Positions 16,415-25,775 of a stretch of DNA of 64,000 bases are shown piece by piece. The position numbers and the translations under genes were made by a program. This stretch comes from Nocardia panacis. Lineage in GTDB: Bacteria; Actinomycetota; Actinomycetes; Mycobacteriales; Mycobacteriaceae. The notes below the pieces were generated by a model. That model ran no database searches. It saw only the letters and a list, made by a program, of their open reading frames with translations, and was not told where the DNA came from. The stretch is from NCBI RefSeq assembly GCF_003598715.1, contig NZ_QZFU01000023.1, forward strand, positions 496,001 to 560,000, in the 5' to 3' direction. Positions within the stretch are counted from its first letter, which is position 1. Every line of letters starts with the position of its first letter.

Positions 16415-16899
16415 TTTCCCTTTCCCACAATGGATTTCCGCGCAACCGAGAAGCGTCGGATCACCCTAGGGGAACAATCGACGATCGGTTGACGACTGTT
16501 CCAAGGCATGGGAAACCGGTTCCAGCTTCTCGCGACGACCCATTCTTCCCGGACGCCGAATCGCGGGTCGGCCGTTGACGCCGTCCGAATCGGTGGCCAC
16601 CCTGTCCGCTCGGAGTCATAGCCACCCCGCACCGCGGCTGAATACTGCACAGCGACAGCGATATCGGCGACGGCCTCCGCCGCCCCCTCGGCCGCGCCTG
16701 GGTATTCCGCGGAGTCGCAACAGGATTCGGCGAATCACCGGCATCCGTGGCGATCCGATCCGGTCGACCATCGCGACTCGACCGACGGAGTGTGATCAAG
16801 TCCGCGGTCCGGGTACCAAACCGCCTGTCGGTCGAGGCGACCGCGACCCGCTATAGAATTCCACGGGTACCCATCGCAGGAAGAAATCGGAGTCGACAG
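16415..16899. other. Intergenic, no recognisable gene
   Basis: About 485 nt between divergent genes. Short frames on both strands are Arg/Pro-rich and show no family. The promoter of the M24 gene should lie near the right end; AGGAAGAAATCGGAG precedes its ATG. Confidence 0.5.
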
Positions 16900-17616
16900 A
16901 TGGAAGCGCTGAACATCGCTGAGTCCGAACGCATTTCAGCTCTGCTGGCGGCCGAGGCGAAGGCTGTCGCGCTGTTCGACGAGGTCCTCGCCCGCGGCAT
17001 CATCGCACCGGGGGCCGGTGAGATCGAGGTCAGCGATACGATCCGCGACCTGGCCGCGGAGATGTTCGGCACCGGCAAGTTCTGGCACAAGCGCATCGTG
17101 CGCGCCGGGATCAACACCCTCGCGCCCTACGACGAGAACCCGCCGAACCGGATCATCGGCGAGGACGACATCTGCTTCCTGGATTTCGGACCGGTCTTCG
17201 CCGAATGGGAAGCCGACTTCGGACGCACCTACGTCCTGGGCGACGATCCCGCCAAACTCGCGCTGCGCGACGCTTTGGAACCACTGTGGCAGCGGGGCCG
17301 CGACCACTTCGAGGCCAACCCCGACATCACCGGCGCTCAGTTGTACACCTGGGTCGTCGAGCAGGCGAACAACCTCGGATGGGAATTCACCGCCCCCATC
17401 GCCGGACACCTGGTCGGCGAATTCCCCCACAAAACCATCTCCGGCAAAGCCGTCACCAACTACATCGCACCGGGTTCGACCGCACCGATGCGCCGCCCCG
17501 ATCCCACCGGCAAAGACTGCCACTGGATCCTCGAGATCCATCTGATCGACCGCGAGCGCAACTTCGGCGGCTTCTTCGAACAACTCCTGGACCTCCGGTC
17601 CCCCGACCAGTCCTGA
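16900..17616 (+). CDS. M24 family metallopeptidase-like protein (creatinase/aminopeptidase P fold)
   Basis: A 238-residue pita-bread-fold protein. The ATG at 16900 is chosen for its GGAG upstream and because MEALNIAESERISALLAAEAK begins the family N-terminus; the open frame extends to 16747. Metal-ligand positions can be seen: ICFLDFGPVFAEWEADFGRTY (two Asp), AGHLVGEFPHK (His) and HWILEIHLID (Glu). A second Glu ligand near the C-terminus is less clear. It is shorter than aminopeptidase P because it lacks the N-terminal domain. Related single-domain members occur as stand-alone Xaa-Pro dipeptidase-like proteins; the substrate is unknown. Confidence 0.75.
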   Translation: MEALNIAESERISALLAAEAKAVALFDEVLARGIIAPGAGEIEVSDTIRDLAAEMFGTGKFWHKRIVRAGINTLAPYDENPPNRIIGEDDICFLDFGPVFAEWEADFGRTYVLGDDPAKLALRDALEPLWQRGRDHFEANPDITGAQLYTWVVEQANNLGWEFTAPIAGHLVGEFPHKTISGKAVTNYIAPGSTAPMRRPDPTGKDCHWILEIHLIDRERNFGGFFEQLLDLRSPDQS

Positions 17617-17725
17617 ACCGGCCGAAGCCGGCACTGCGCGACGTGATCCGGTCCGGAGTCGAAGGCTACTGATCCGAGCGGGGTTGCCGCCACGCAATTC
17701 GGGCGGCCCCCTATCGGGGACGGTG

Positions 17726-18529
17726 CTACGGCATCGCCGCCAGTGCGTCGGCGGGAGTGAACTCGTGACCGTTCTCTGTGCATACGGCGTGACCGAATAA
17801 GAACGTCAACTGCCGGGCAATGGTCGCCTGCCGACCCGCCACGGCAAGCCGGCGCAGACGAGCCCCGAGACCGGTCAACTGATCGGGATTCGCCGGTATC
17901 AACTGCCGCTTGGTGACCTTGTCGAGCGGATAGCCACTGGTGCAGGTGAAAGAGCCGGACGCGCCGATATGCATCGTCATCGCCGCCCAGCACACCGGGC
18001 ATTCGATCTCGAGTTCCGCCTCGACCAACTCGAGCAAACGATGCGACCAGCCCGCGGCATCCTCGAACGTCAACATCGCATGCACCCGATCGAGGAACAC
18101 GACGGGTTCGCTGTCGATCGCAGGACCACCCGCCGCCAACTCGGATCCAACTTCGGTCAGCAGGGCACAGATGTCCTCGGCATACCGATCGCGAATCTCG
18201 GCGGTGTACGGATCAGCCGCCGCGAGCAACGCTCCCGCGAGCGAGACCGCCCGATACCGGTCACCTGGAACACCACCGGCAGCAATGGCAGCGAGCTCAG
18301 GTAGCGCCGCGCACGCAACCGCGCTGTCGTGCCGGTGATACAACTCGTTCCACAACTCCTCCCACACCGCGGAATCGGTGCCTGCAATGGACAGTCTCCC
18401 CAACAGCACCAGGGTCTCCGGATCAAAACGATTCACCACCAACTCATCGAACCAGGCGCTCTCGAACGCACAGTCCAGACGGGGCGTGTGCCGACCAGCC
18501 CCAAGGGGATCAGGGCCGGACCAGGTCAT
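17726..18529 (-). CDS. Hypothetical protein
   Basis: About 267 residues from the ATG at 18529 (MTWSGPDPLGAG); an earlier ATG at 18550 adds seven residues. The first two thirds are helical and alanine-rich (VLLGRLSIAGTDSAVWEELWNELYHRHDSAVACAALPELAAIA), like a HEAT/TPR-type solenoid. Later, ECPVCWAAM and SFTCTSGY give three cysteines in a possible metal knuckle. I recognise no family. It lies downstream of the DUF5996 gene on the same strand with ~80 nt between. Confidence 0.6.
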   Translation of the reverse strand: MTWSGPDPLGAGRHTPRLDCAFESAWFDELVVNRFDPETLVLLGRLSIAGTDSAVWEELWNELYHRHDSAVACAALPELAAIAAGGVPGDRYRAVSLAGALLAAADPYTAEIRDRYAEDICALLTEVGSELAAGGPAIDSEPVVFLDRVHAMLTFEDAAGWSHRLLELVEAELEIECPVCWAAMTMHIGASGSFTCTSGYPLDKVTKRQLIPANPDQLTGLGARLRRLAVAGRQATIARQLTFLFGHAVCTENGHEFTPADALAAMP

Positions 18530-18607
18530 TGCGCACTTCCTGAACTTCATCGACAGCCGCGACCCCGTCCGGCCCTGAGACCTGACGAAGTTCGAGATGA
18601 ATTTTGT

Positions 18608-19570
18608 TCAGCGCAGCGACCAGGGCGCCGCTGCCCGCTTCTCGGCCCAGCGCTGTGGATTGCATTCGAGCACGTTTCGATCCCACTTGCCGAGTTCGGC
18701 TGCGGCCTCATACGTTTCGCGTAGGAACTCGGTCACCAAGGCGTTCGGATCGTCCGCCGCGCGCACCGTTTCATAGGGCAGGATGAACTCACCCAGATCC
18801 GCGGCGTAAGTCGCGCCGGGCACCTGCAGCCGATGGTCGCGATAGCCGTCGGGTTCGGGATAGGAGTAGGCGTAGAACGCGCCCTCATCACCGCCGCCGG
18901 GCCAGAATCCGCAGCTGCTGAGCTCGTGGGAGTAGCCCTCCACCATCACCCAATCGGCACAGTGCGGCGCACCGCCGTCGTGTTCGGGCGCGGTTCGTCC
19001 CGAAAAGCGGGTATAAGCCAGATCCATTGCACCCCAAAAGAAATGCACCGGACTGGACTTGCCGGTGAACGCGGAACGAAACTCGTTGAGCAGGCGGTTG
19101 GCATGCACGAGCTGCCGCCAGAACGCCTGCACCGCCTGTGCATCGTAGGAGCAGTGCCGGGTGTCCTCGAGGAACGGAATCGACGGGTTGACTTCATTGG
19201 GGCGGCCCTGAATCCGGGTCTCGAGCCCCAACTCGTCCAGGGCTCGCATGGTTTCGGTGTAGAACTGCGCCACCGATTTCGGCACGAGCGCCACCGTGCG
19301 AGTAGCGCCGTTGTCGGCGCGGATCACCAATCGGTGTGCGAAGAAATCGAATTCGATGTCGAAGAGCCGATCGGCATAGGGGATCGAAGAGGTCGTCAAG
19401 CCGCGCGGACTCAGATAGAGGGTCACCTGCCACCAGTGATTCAACAAGGGGGCATGCGCGAGCCGGATCTTGCCCACCACCTGCGTCCACATGTGCAGGG
19501 TGTCGCGCGTATCCGACCACTCCGCCAGCCGCAGCTTCGGCCACGCCGCGCTGGAACTCGACTCCGACAT
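18608..19570 (-). CDS. DUF5996 family protein
   Basis: A 320-residue protein from the ATG at 19570 (MSESSSSAAWPKLRLAEWSDTRDTLHMWTQVVGKIRLA). The pattern WPxLxLxEWxDTRDTLHMWTQVVGKIRL, HWWQVTLYLSPRGLTT and FFWGAMDLAYTRFSGRTAP identifies the DUF5996 family, cytosolic proteins of unknown role found alone in many actinomycetes. GYSHELSSCGFWPGG and the AFYAYSYPEPDGY block are also conserved. The frame stays open upstream to 19948 but that part is Arg-rich and lacks family similarity. Confidence 0.75.
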   Translation of the reverse strand: MSESSSSAAWPKLRLAEWSDTRDTLHMWTQVVGKIRLAHAPLLNHWWQVTLYLSPRGLTTSSIPYADRLFDIEFDFFAHRLVIRADNGATRTVALVPKSVAQFYTETMRALDELGLETRIQGRPNEVNPSIPFLEDTRHCSYDAQAVQAFWRQLVHANRLLNEFRSAFTGKSSPVHFFWGAMDLAYTRFSGRTAPEHDGGAPHCADWVMVEGYSHELSSCGFWPGGGDEGAFYAYSYPEPDGYRDHRLQVPGATYAADLGEFILPYETVRAADDPNALVTEFLRETYEAAAELGKWDRNVLECNPQRWAEKRAAAPWSLR

Positions 19571-19800
19571 ATCAGCAATTCCCTTCGCCGCTGGTTCCGA
19601 TTCAGGTCCGAATTCCGAGGAGTTTCCGCCACCAGTGTATGAAGGTTCGTCGCGTCCGGTCACGAAACGACATCCACTCGATCTCGGGGGTGACGGCGAC
19701 AGGCTGTTTCGGAGTTGACCGTGCGAGCGGAAGTCGACATATGCTTCGCCCCGCCAATGGCACGCTCCTGCCGTAGGTGGGAGCCCGTTACGGTGCACGC

Positions 19801-20397
19801 ATGGGGCTTGCGATCGCGATCGGCGATGACGACTACCAAGAAGAGCTGGACGAGCTCGCCATGCTGTTGAAAGAAGAAGGGATCGTATGGCAGCAACCCG
19901 AGTCGTGCGTATTGCCACCCGGCCGCGCGACCATGACATCGGTGCCATATTCCGCGCTCTACTGCCTGCATCGGGTTTACGCGCGCTGCAAGGCCGAACT
20001 GCCCGTCACACCGGTGTCCGACATGGCGGAGGTGGAGGCGGACCACGAGGTGATCGCTGATGAGCGGAGTATGTGCGAATCTCACCTGCTCTGCCACTCG
20101 GACGTCGACGGCTACTACATACCGGTCGATTTCGACGCCCCGGAAGTCGTCGGAGACGACTACGAGCGGGTGGGCTCCAGCCAAGGCCTGCTCGCCGAAC
20201 TACAGTACTGTGCCGCGGCGATAGGGATTCGACTGGAACCGGATCTCTCGTTGTCGGACAACGAAGCCCAGCGCATCGACGAACTGATCCGGGCCGACAG
20301 CGGAGAATTCACCTACGAGTGGATGGCGTGGCTGGCATTGCACGAAGCATGCAGGCAGAGCATCGACAGCGGCCACGCCATAGTGTTCATCGGATAA
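19801..20397 (+). CDS. Hypothetical protein
   Basis: A 198-residue acidic protein starting MGLAIAIGDDDYQEELDELAMLLKEEGI. An in-frame ATG at 19777 exists, but TAGGTGGGAG lies between it and 19801. No signal peptide or membrane segment. The middle holds RSMCESHLLCHSDVDGYYIPVDF and GSSQGLLAELQYCAAAIGIRLE. I recognise no Pfam family; similar proteins occur as stand-alone genes in Nocardia and Streptomyces (inference from composition). Confidence 0.6.
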   Translation: MGLAIAIGDDDYQEELDELAMLLKEEGIVWQQPESCVLPPGRATMTSVPYSALYCLHRVYARCKAELPVTPVSDMAEVEADHEVIADERSMCESHLLCHSDVDGYYIPVDFDAPEVVGDDYERVGSSQGLLAELQYCAAAIGIRLEPDLSLSDNEAQRIDELIRADSGEFTYEWMAWLALHEACRQSIDSGHAIVFIG

Positions 20398-20424
20398 TCG
20401 GCTGCCTCCAGTCGAGGGTGCTCC

Positions 20425-21771
20425 TCAGGGTGTGTGGCGGTGCGCGGAAACGGGATCGCGCACCTCCGCGGTGAATTCGGGAACACCATAGGTCGTGAGA
20501 CGTGCCCGCACGAGACCGATGGTGTACTCATCGACTCTGTCGCGGAGAACGGACCATCGACCGGCCGCCAGCACGGCCAGGAATCGGCCGAGGATGAAGG
20601 GCGCCGTCACGAGAACGCGTGCGGCGTCGGCGATTCCGAAGCCGACGCTCATGCCGGCGGCCTGTTTGCGGTTCCCGCCGCAGAATCCCAGAAAGAACGC
20701 GCGGCTCCAACTGCGTTCCACGGCGTCGGCGGCCCGGTCGAACCACGACCGCCCCGGACGCAGATAGGCCGACATCGTCGAGCGGACGAGCGCCCCGCAG
20801 GTGGCGTCGTCGAATCCGTCCCGCAGCAGTGCCGCGCGCGCGTGCAGCAACTCGATGACGCCCGTGGCGGTGGTGGGCAGCAACTCCTCGGGCAGTCCGA
20901 GCAGGAAGCAGCGATACCGGCTGAATTCGAGCATCGCCCGCTCACGCGCACCGAATTCGGTGCGTCCCCGACGCGCGGCGCTCATGGCGAGCAGATATAT
21001 GTCGACAAGTCCGGCAGGCACCTGATCGATCTGCGGCACCGGAACGCCGTAAACGCGGTGATCCCACTGCTCGGGATGGGTCAGGGCGTGATAGCGCACC
21101 AGCGAATGCATCAGTCGCACCATGGCGGCGGCCTCGAAACCCGCCCCGTGGCGGGTCAGCGCGCCCGGCAGGGTGGTGACGGTGAAGAAACCCGCCGTCT
21201 CGTTGACCCGGCGCGCGGCGCGGCGGCCGGACAGCGCACCGGTCAGTGCCATGGGAAGTGCCGCATAGGTATTGAGGAAGGTCGCCAGGAACGCGCCGCG
21301 CGCCAGGAACGGGGCGAGCAGGGCCGTGGCGAGGCGGGAGTAGCGTGCGCCCTCCTCGACCAGTCGCAGATCGATCCATGGCGGCGTAGCCTCCATCGCG
21401 GCGAGGAAGGTGCGCAGTTCCGGCGGGGCGTCGACGACCGAGTCGATACCGGAGCGGCATGCCCGCCGCAGCATATCGATCAATTCCGCTACGGTGTACC
21501 GCTGCGCCAGTGCCGCATAGGGATCGGCGATCACATCGCCGAGAAGTGTCGCGGTTCGGATCAATTCGACGAGGCGATCGTCGGCCAGAATCGGTGCGCG
21601 TTCGGCGACCCAGCGCGGCAGGGTCGATTCCACCGTCGGGTCGGTGGTGAATCGGTGAGGTTCGGCGTCGAAGTCGATCGCACCATAGAGCGCGGCCAAC
21701 TGGGAGCGCTGGTCATGGGCGCGTCGGGCCAGGCGCGGGTAGTGCGGTGTCCCGGGGCAGTACGTTGTCAT
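20425..21771 (-). CDS. MpaB-family oxygenase (DUF2236)
   Basis: A 448-residue protein from the ATG at 21771 (MTTYCPGTPHYPRLARRAHDQ). Residues ~130-330 carry the DUF2236/latex-clearing-protein-like helices: ETAGFFTVTTLPGALTRHGAGFEAAAMVRLMHSLVRYHAL with the HxxVRxH-like haem region, HPEQWDHRVYGVPVPQID and YLLAMSAARRG. This large actinobacterial family includes fungal MpaB and rubber oxygenase Lcp; most members have no known substrate. The frame remains open to 22140 but the upstream part is Pro/Arg-rich. No operon partners. Confidence 0.8.
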   Translation of the reverse strand: MTTYCPGTPHYPRLARRAHDQRSQLAALYGAIDFDAEPHRFTTDPTVESTLPRWVAERAPILADDRLVELIRTATLLGDVIADPYAALAQRYTVAELIDMLRRACRSGIDSVVDAPPELRTFLAAMEATPPWIDLRLVEEGARYSRLATALLAPFLARGAFLATFLNTYAALPMALTGALSGRRAARRVNETAGFFTVTTLPGALTRHGAGFEAAAMVRLMHSLVRYHALTHPEQWDHRVYGVPVPQIDQVPAGLVDIYLLAMSAARRGRTEFGARERAMLEFSRYRCFLLGLPEELLPTTATGVIELLHARAALLRDGFDDATCGALVRSTMSAYLRPGRSWFDRAADAVERSWSRAFFLGFCGGNRKQAAGMSVGFGIADAARVLVTAPFILGRFLAVLAAGRWSVLRDRVDEYTIGLVRARLTTYGVPEFTAEVRDPVSAHRHTP

Positions 21772-22261
21772 CGTGGTGAGCCTCGTGCTTCCAGCAGACC
21801 TCAGGTCTTGGGTTGAGCCCGGCTGCCGGTTCGGCGGTGTCCGCCGCGTGCGGTGGCAGCGAAGCCGGATCGATATGGCGGGCTTCGGTGACCGCGTACA
21901 GGGATCGGGTCGAAGTGGCGACGAATCGGGAGATCGACTCCACCGCCGCGGATTCCGTGGGACTGGCGCGTCATCGGTGCGTTTCCCGCAGGGCGCCGAC
22001 GCCTCGGGCGGCGAGGTCCAGCGCACCCGACGATCGGCCCATGACAGTCCCCTACCTGCCGGGTCGACTCCGGCTCCACTTCCAGTAGTCCCTACCGCGA
22101 GCAGGGTAGAGCATCGAAATCGGCATCCGCTCGGACGCAATCCCAGGGGTGGGCAGCCGTCGATAGATCAGATATCGCCGCCACGAGTGCCTTCGGCCGC
22201 TTGGTTGGGTTGTGACAGACAGACCCCGGTCCGGGCCGTCCTATCCGGTCGCGACCGGACT
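21772..22261. other. Intergenic, no recognisable gene
   Basis: Frames are open on both strands for 200-370 nt, but none shows a family. The promoter of the MpaB gene should lie at the left end. Confidence 0.45.
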
Positions 22262-22720
22262 TCACAGCACGCCGGTGGACTTCAACTCCGCTATCCGAGA
22301 CCAGATTTCGTCATCCGGCGGCAGGTAGATATCGAGATCGTCCCGCTGCGACAGTTTCTCGATCACAGCGCGGAGACGGGTAGCGAGTTCCGGGTGGGCG
22401 GCCCACTCGCCTTCGGGGACTGTCAGTGCGGCGGTGAGCAGGTCGCCGGGGTAGAAGTCGCCTTCGGCCAGCGGGTTCCGTTCGAGCACGTCCAGGGTTC
22501 GCGGCAGCAGCGCGAGCGTTCCTTCGCGCTGGTTCAGCATGATGCGCAGGTCTTCGGCGGTGAACATGCCGATGGGTTTGCGGCGCAGCGCGTGCACGGT
22601 CTTCACGACTCGCGTCGCGTCGGCCGGTGGCTCCGGCCAAATGACACCGTCGACCTGTTCCAGGGTTCGGTTCATCTGCGCGTTCACACTTTTCGATTCC
22701 GGTCGGCAATACGGGTTCAC
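22262..22720 (-). CDS. CDI-system immunity protein (CdiI type)
   Basis: A 152-residue protein if the GTG at 22720 is used, which overlaps the toxin stop as GTGA; the ATG at 22675 (MNRTLEQVDGVIWPEPP) would give 137 residues and may be the true start. DATRVVKTVHALRRKPIGMFTAEDLRIMLNQ and NPLAEGDFYPGDLLTAAL are hallmark blocks of contact-dependent inhibition immunity proteins. It should bind and neutralise the C-terminal toxin encoded immediately upstream. The immunity gene is intact although the toxin gene is broken, as often seen in orphan toxin-immunity modules. Confidence 0.8.
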   Translation of the reverse strand: MNPYCRPESKSVNAQMNRTLEQVDGVIWPEPPADATRVVKTVHALRRKPIGMFTAEDLRIMLNQREGTLALLPRTLDVLERNPLAEGDFYPGDLLTAALTVPEGEWAAHPELATRLRAVIEKLSQRDDLDIYLPPDDEIWSRIAELKSTGVL

Positions 22721-23300
22721 CTGGGCACGAACTGTTCACTGTAGTCGAGCAGGCGGCTGGCTTCGGAAAGCTCCTGTTCGATGAGCGGCCGTTCCGCCTC
22801 GGACAGGCCGGGCCAGCTCAACTTGCGGTTCAACTGCCCGATTCGCTTGACGAGCCCGTTTTGCGCGTCCTTGACCTCATTGACGTGATCCCACGGGGTC
22901 CCGTCCGGTTTTCTGGCCATGACTTCGCCGTTCAGTTCCCGCCGGGCCGCGTCCAGATCCCTGTCGGTGAGGTGTTCCTTGATGCGATCCGTGGGATTCG
23001 GCTGTCCGGCTTGTCGGACTCGCCGAGGTCGCTAGCGTCGTCGATCGCTGCCTTCATGGCGATGATGGCGGCGAGCCTGGCGATGGCTTTGTCGAGATCG
23101 ATGGCGGGCAGTGCGTGGAAGGCATCGATGACACCGACCGCGCCGAGCGCCAGACCGGTCATGCCGAGAACCTTGACCATCTGGCTCGCGCGGTAGGACG
23201 CCTGGATCGCGCTGATGGTGGCGAGTACGTCCGCATCGATCGCGGCGGCCGCGACGACCGCGGAGCTGCCGAGACTGAACAGTGCCGGCAGCCCACCAGC
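22717..23300 (-). pseudogene. Polymorphic toxin with type 28 C-terminal domain, frameshifted and truncated
   Basis: The C-terminal frame reads KEHLTDRDLDAARRELNGEV, then MARKPDGTPWDHVNEVKDAQ and LSEASRLLDYSEQFVPR, the polymorphic toxin type 28 domain. Upstream of ~23010 the reading continues in another frame with YRASQMVKVLGMTGLALGA and IDAFHALPAIDLDKA, part of the delivery/hydrophobic region of these toxins. So one frameshift separates the halves, and the N-terminus is replaced by transposase sequence near 23300. The effector is probably silent unless a programmed shift is used. Confidence 0.65.
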
Positions 23301-23450
23301 GATAGCGGCGGCCACGGCGAGATGGGCGTTGGCGAGCACGGCCAGGGTGATCTGCCGATATCAGGCCTCGTAGTGACGGACCCGGTATTGATCGAGCCCG
23401 ACCTCGGTCTCGGTGGTCTGGAAACAGTCCTCTGCGGCCCATCGGGCCGA
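23290..23450 (-). mobile_element. IS transposase C-terminal fragment
   Basis: Minus-strand ARWAAEDCFQTTETEVGLDQ then YRVRHYEA, a stop, and YRQITLAVLANAHLAVAAA resemble the C-terminal part of IS701/IS4-type transposases (WAIEECFQ...GLDxYxVRxYxAWYRHITLAMLA...FLA). The fragment runs straight into the toxin remnant on one side and abuts the IstB fragment on the other, so the element has been destroyed by later events. Confidence 0.65.
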
Positions 23451-23590
23451 GTTGCTGCTCGTCGAATACGACGACCGGGCGCGACGGCGCTCCAAACGCC
23501 GCATCCGCGCCGCCGGGTTCCCGCGCGATAAATCGTTGCGGACCTTCGACTTCGACGCCAAGCCCAACATCGACCCCGCCGTGATCAACA
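23443..23590 (+). mobile_element. IS21-family helper IstB fragment
   Basis: Plus-strand RAELLLVEYDDRARRRSKRR then IRAAGFPRDKSLRTFDFDAKPN matches the N-terminal third of IstB-type ATPases, just before the Walker A loop. The remainder, including GDSGTGKS, is missing. It abuts the opposite-strand transposase fragment at ~23443. Confidence 0.6.
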
Positions 23591-23626
23591 GGCCGGATTA
23601 CCTACCGAAGGTCGCGCGACGAGGCA

Positions 23627-24067
23627 CTAGCAGTATCGGATGGGTCCCGAACTGGTCGACCTCTCTCCGTAGTAGAAGATGACACACATGTGGCCGCTGC
23701 CGTTCCACGGCCCGTAGTACCAGTCCGGACCATCCAGCCTGGTGTCCCGCCCGGACGTGAAGGTTGCCCCCCAGACGTCCTGCCAGGCCAGGCCGCCCCC
23801 GGCGTCGAATCCATCGTGGTACACCGTCAACCAGCAGGAGTGGTCGGGATTACCGGGCTGCTGGTAGGCGTGTACCTGGACCATGTACTGGCTCCAGGTC
23901 GTCCAGAAGAAGCAGCCTTGGCCATCGGGTCCGATCTGGTCGGACCAGTTGTAGCCGGCCGCGCCGGCCGGCGATGCCGTGAGGAGCAGCGATATCGCCG
24001 CGCCTGCCGCAAGAACGGCAACCGACCGCGAACCATGTTTCGCTGCACGCAATTCCGAGAAACTCAT
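23627..24067 (-). CDS. Small secreted aromatic-rich protein
   Basis: A 146-residue protein from the ATG at 24067 (MSFSELRAAKHGSRSVAVLAAG). The N-terminus is a Sec signal ending SPAGAAGY, cleavage near residue 36. The mature part is rich in Trp, Tyr and Gly (NWSDQIGPDGQGCFFWTTWSQY; DGPDWYYGPWNGSGHMCVIFYYG) with four cysteines. I recognise no family; the composition suggests a beta-rich extracellular protein. It sits among mobile-element debris, so horizontal acquisition is possible. Confidence 0.55.
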   Translation of the reverse strand: MSFSELRAAKHGSRSVAVLAAGAAISLLLTASPAGAAGYNWSDQIGPDGQGCFFWTTWSQYMVQVHAYQQPGNPDHSCWLTVYHDGFDAGGGLAWQDVWGATFTSGRDTRLDGPDWYYGPWNGSGHMCVIFYYGERSTSSGPIRYC

Positions 24068-24354
24068 CACGAGTAATACCCCGTTCCCAGCACTTATCGA
24101 ATAGTTATCGATAAGCCGTCGACTCAGCGACGGGACGTCGCGATGAGTCCGTATAGGAACGGTAAGCAGCACAGCCCACAGCTGTCAATGGAATACCGAA
24201 ATCCAGAATCTGAAACAGTTTTCGTTGGCAGTCGGTCGGTTTGCTTAGTTGCTCAACAAGATTCGCATTTCGACCACCTACAACGCCATCTACCGCCGCA
24301 GGCAGAACTACCTCGGCGGTCCCGCCGGTCGCGGGCAGGCACGACACCGGAATC

Positions 24355-24663
24355 CCGAAGTGGATCATCGCCACACAGGTCCAGCGGTTGCTCGATGCCT
24401 TTGACCGCGACGATCCGGTGCAGATCCGCGATTACGCGATGCTGACGCTGGTCGCGCGGCTTGGACTGCGGTCGATCGAGGTCGCCCGGCTCGAGGTCGG
24501 CGACATCGACTGGCGTGGCGGTCGGATCATCCTGCGCGGCAAAGCATCCCGCGAGGACGCCACGCCGATGCCGTTCGACGTCGGGCAGCGGTCAGCACCT
24601 ATCCGACGACCGCTCGCGCGGCTACCACGTTGCGGCCGTGTTCGTGACCTGCAGCAACTGAAC
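24355..24663 (+). pseudogene. Tyrosine recombinase fragment
   Basis: IPKWIIATQVQRLLDAFDRD, MLTLVARLGLRSIEVARLEVGDIDW and IILRGKASREDATPMPFDVGQ form the first part of an integrase catalytic domain with the active-site Arg (LRSIEVARL). After DVGQ the frame shifts: LSDDRSRGYHVAAVFVTCS continues in another frame. The HxxR and Tyr motifs are absent. Confidence 0.65.
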
Positions 24664-24731
24664 CCCAGCACCGGCGCAGACACGCCATCCGCCGCGGCGT
24701 AGGTCAGCCGGGAATGGCGCAACTCGTGCAC
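24660..24731 (-). pseudogene. Tyrosine recombinase C-terminal scrap, opposite strand
   Basis: On the minus strand, HELRHSRLTYAAADGVSAPVL resembles the HxLRH box of tyrosine recombinases, then frame and similarity are lost. It converges head-on with the recombinase fragment at 24355-24663, so it is not that gene's tail in simple order. Confidence 0.4.
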
Positions 24732-24767
24732 GGACGGGTCTTGCGGTCGGTGAGTCGTCGACGTTCA

Positions 24768-25634
24768 TCAGCCATCTCGGTGCCCGACCGGCCGTGTCTC
24801 CTCGGCCCAGCTCGCGAGTAGCCGCAGCGCGGTGTGCGAGGGTGATCCTTGTTCGACCGTGTGCGCGATGAGTGCTTGGTCCGGATCGTCGGGTAGGCGC
24901 AGGGTTTCGAAGCCGAGGTCCACTTCGCCCACTACCGGATGCCGGTAGATATACCGCCCGTGGGTTTTGTCCTGGAGGCGGTGCTCACCCCAAGTCGTCC
25001 GGAATGCAGCGCTGTGCGCCGAGAGTTCGTCGAGCAACGCTGTCGTGGCCGGGTCGTCCGGGTGGCGTCCAGCGTCGAGGCGGAGGTACGCGGCCACGTC
25101 ACGGGCCTTCTGCGGCCAGTCGGCGTAGAGATTGCGCATGCCTTCGTCGAGGAAGACCAGGCGGGCCAGGTTCCGCTGCGCGGGTGGCAGAGCGCCGAAG
25201 TCGGTGATCAGTGCGGCGGCGAGTCGATTCCAGGCCAGGACATCGGTGTTGCGGCCGACGATGTACGCGGGCACGTCGCCGACCGAATCCAACAGTCGCT
25301 GCAAACCCGCCCTGACCTGCTGCGGCTCCTCCGAACGGCCGCTGTCGGGCCAGGGCCGCGCGAGCCGGTAGAAGTGTTGCCGTTCGACATCGTCGAGGCG
25401 CAGCGCGCGGGCGACCGCGTCCAGCACGGCTTCGGAGAAGTGCAGGGTGCGGCCCTGTTCCAGCCGAACATAATGATCGACGCTGACGCCGGCGAGCTGG
25501 GCGAGTTCCTCGCGGCGTAATCCGGGAACGCGGCGCCGACCGCCGTAGCTCGGCAGGCCGAGTTCCTCGGGACGCAAGCGGGCCCGCCGAGACCGCAGGA
25601 ATTCGCCGAGCTCTGCCCGCCTGTCCAATGCCAT
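24768..25634 (-). CDS. XRE-family regulator with MmyB-type ligand domain
   Basis: A 288-residue regulator from the ATG at 25634 (MALDRRAELGEFLRSRRARL). N-terminal helix-turn-helix: VPGLRREELAQLAGVSVDHYVRLEQGRTLHFSEAVLDAVARAL. The rest matches the MmyB-like PAS-related ligand-binding domain (PAYIVGRNTDVLAWNRLAAALI; DWPQKARDVAAYLRLDAGRHPDD; GRYIYRHPVVGEVDLGFETLRL). It is divergent from an aldo/keto reductase, a very common pairing in actinomycetes, and is likely to control it. Confidence 0.85.
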   Translation of the reverse strand: MALDRRAELGEFLRSRRARLRPEELGLPSYGGRRRVPGLRREELAQLAGVSVDHYVRLEQGRTLHFSEAVLDAVARALRLDDVERQHFYRLARPWPDSGRSEEPQQVRAGLQRLLDSVGDVPAYIVGRNTDVLAWNRLAAALITDFGALPPAQRNLARLVFLDEGMRNLYADWPQKARDVAAYLRLDAGRHPDDPATTALLDELSAHSAAFRTTWGEHRLQDKTHGRYIYRHPVVGEVDLGFETLRLPDDPDQALIAHTVEQGSPSHTALRLLASWAEETRPVGHRDG

Positions 25635-25775
25635 ACGGCCACTATGCCTGACTCTTCGCAGGCGAGGCAGGTCACGCGGCGCCCGGGCTCGAGCCGGCAC
25701 TGGGTACCTCATGGCACGGCGATCAGGGTGGGAGACACCGCAAAACACCACCATCGAGGAAATGAGCACTGCGCG

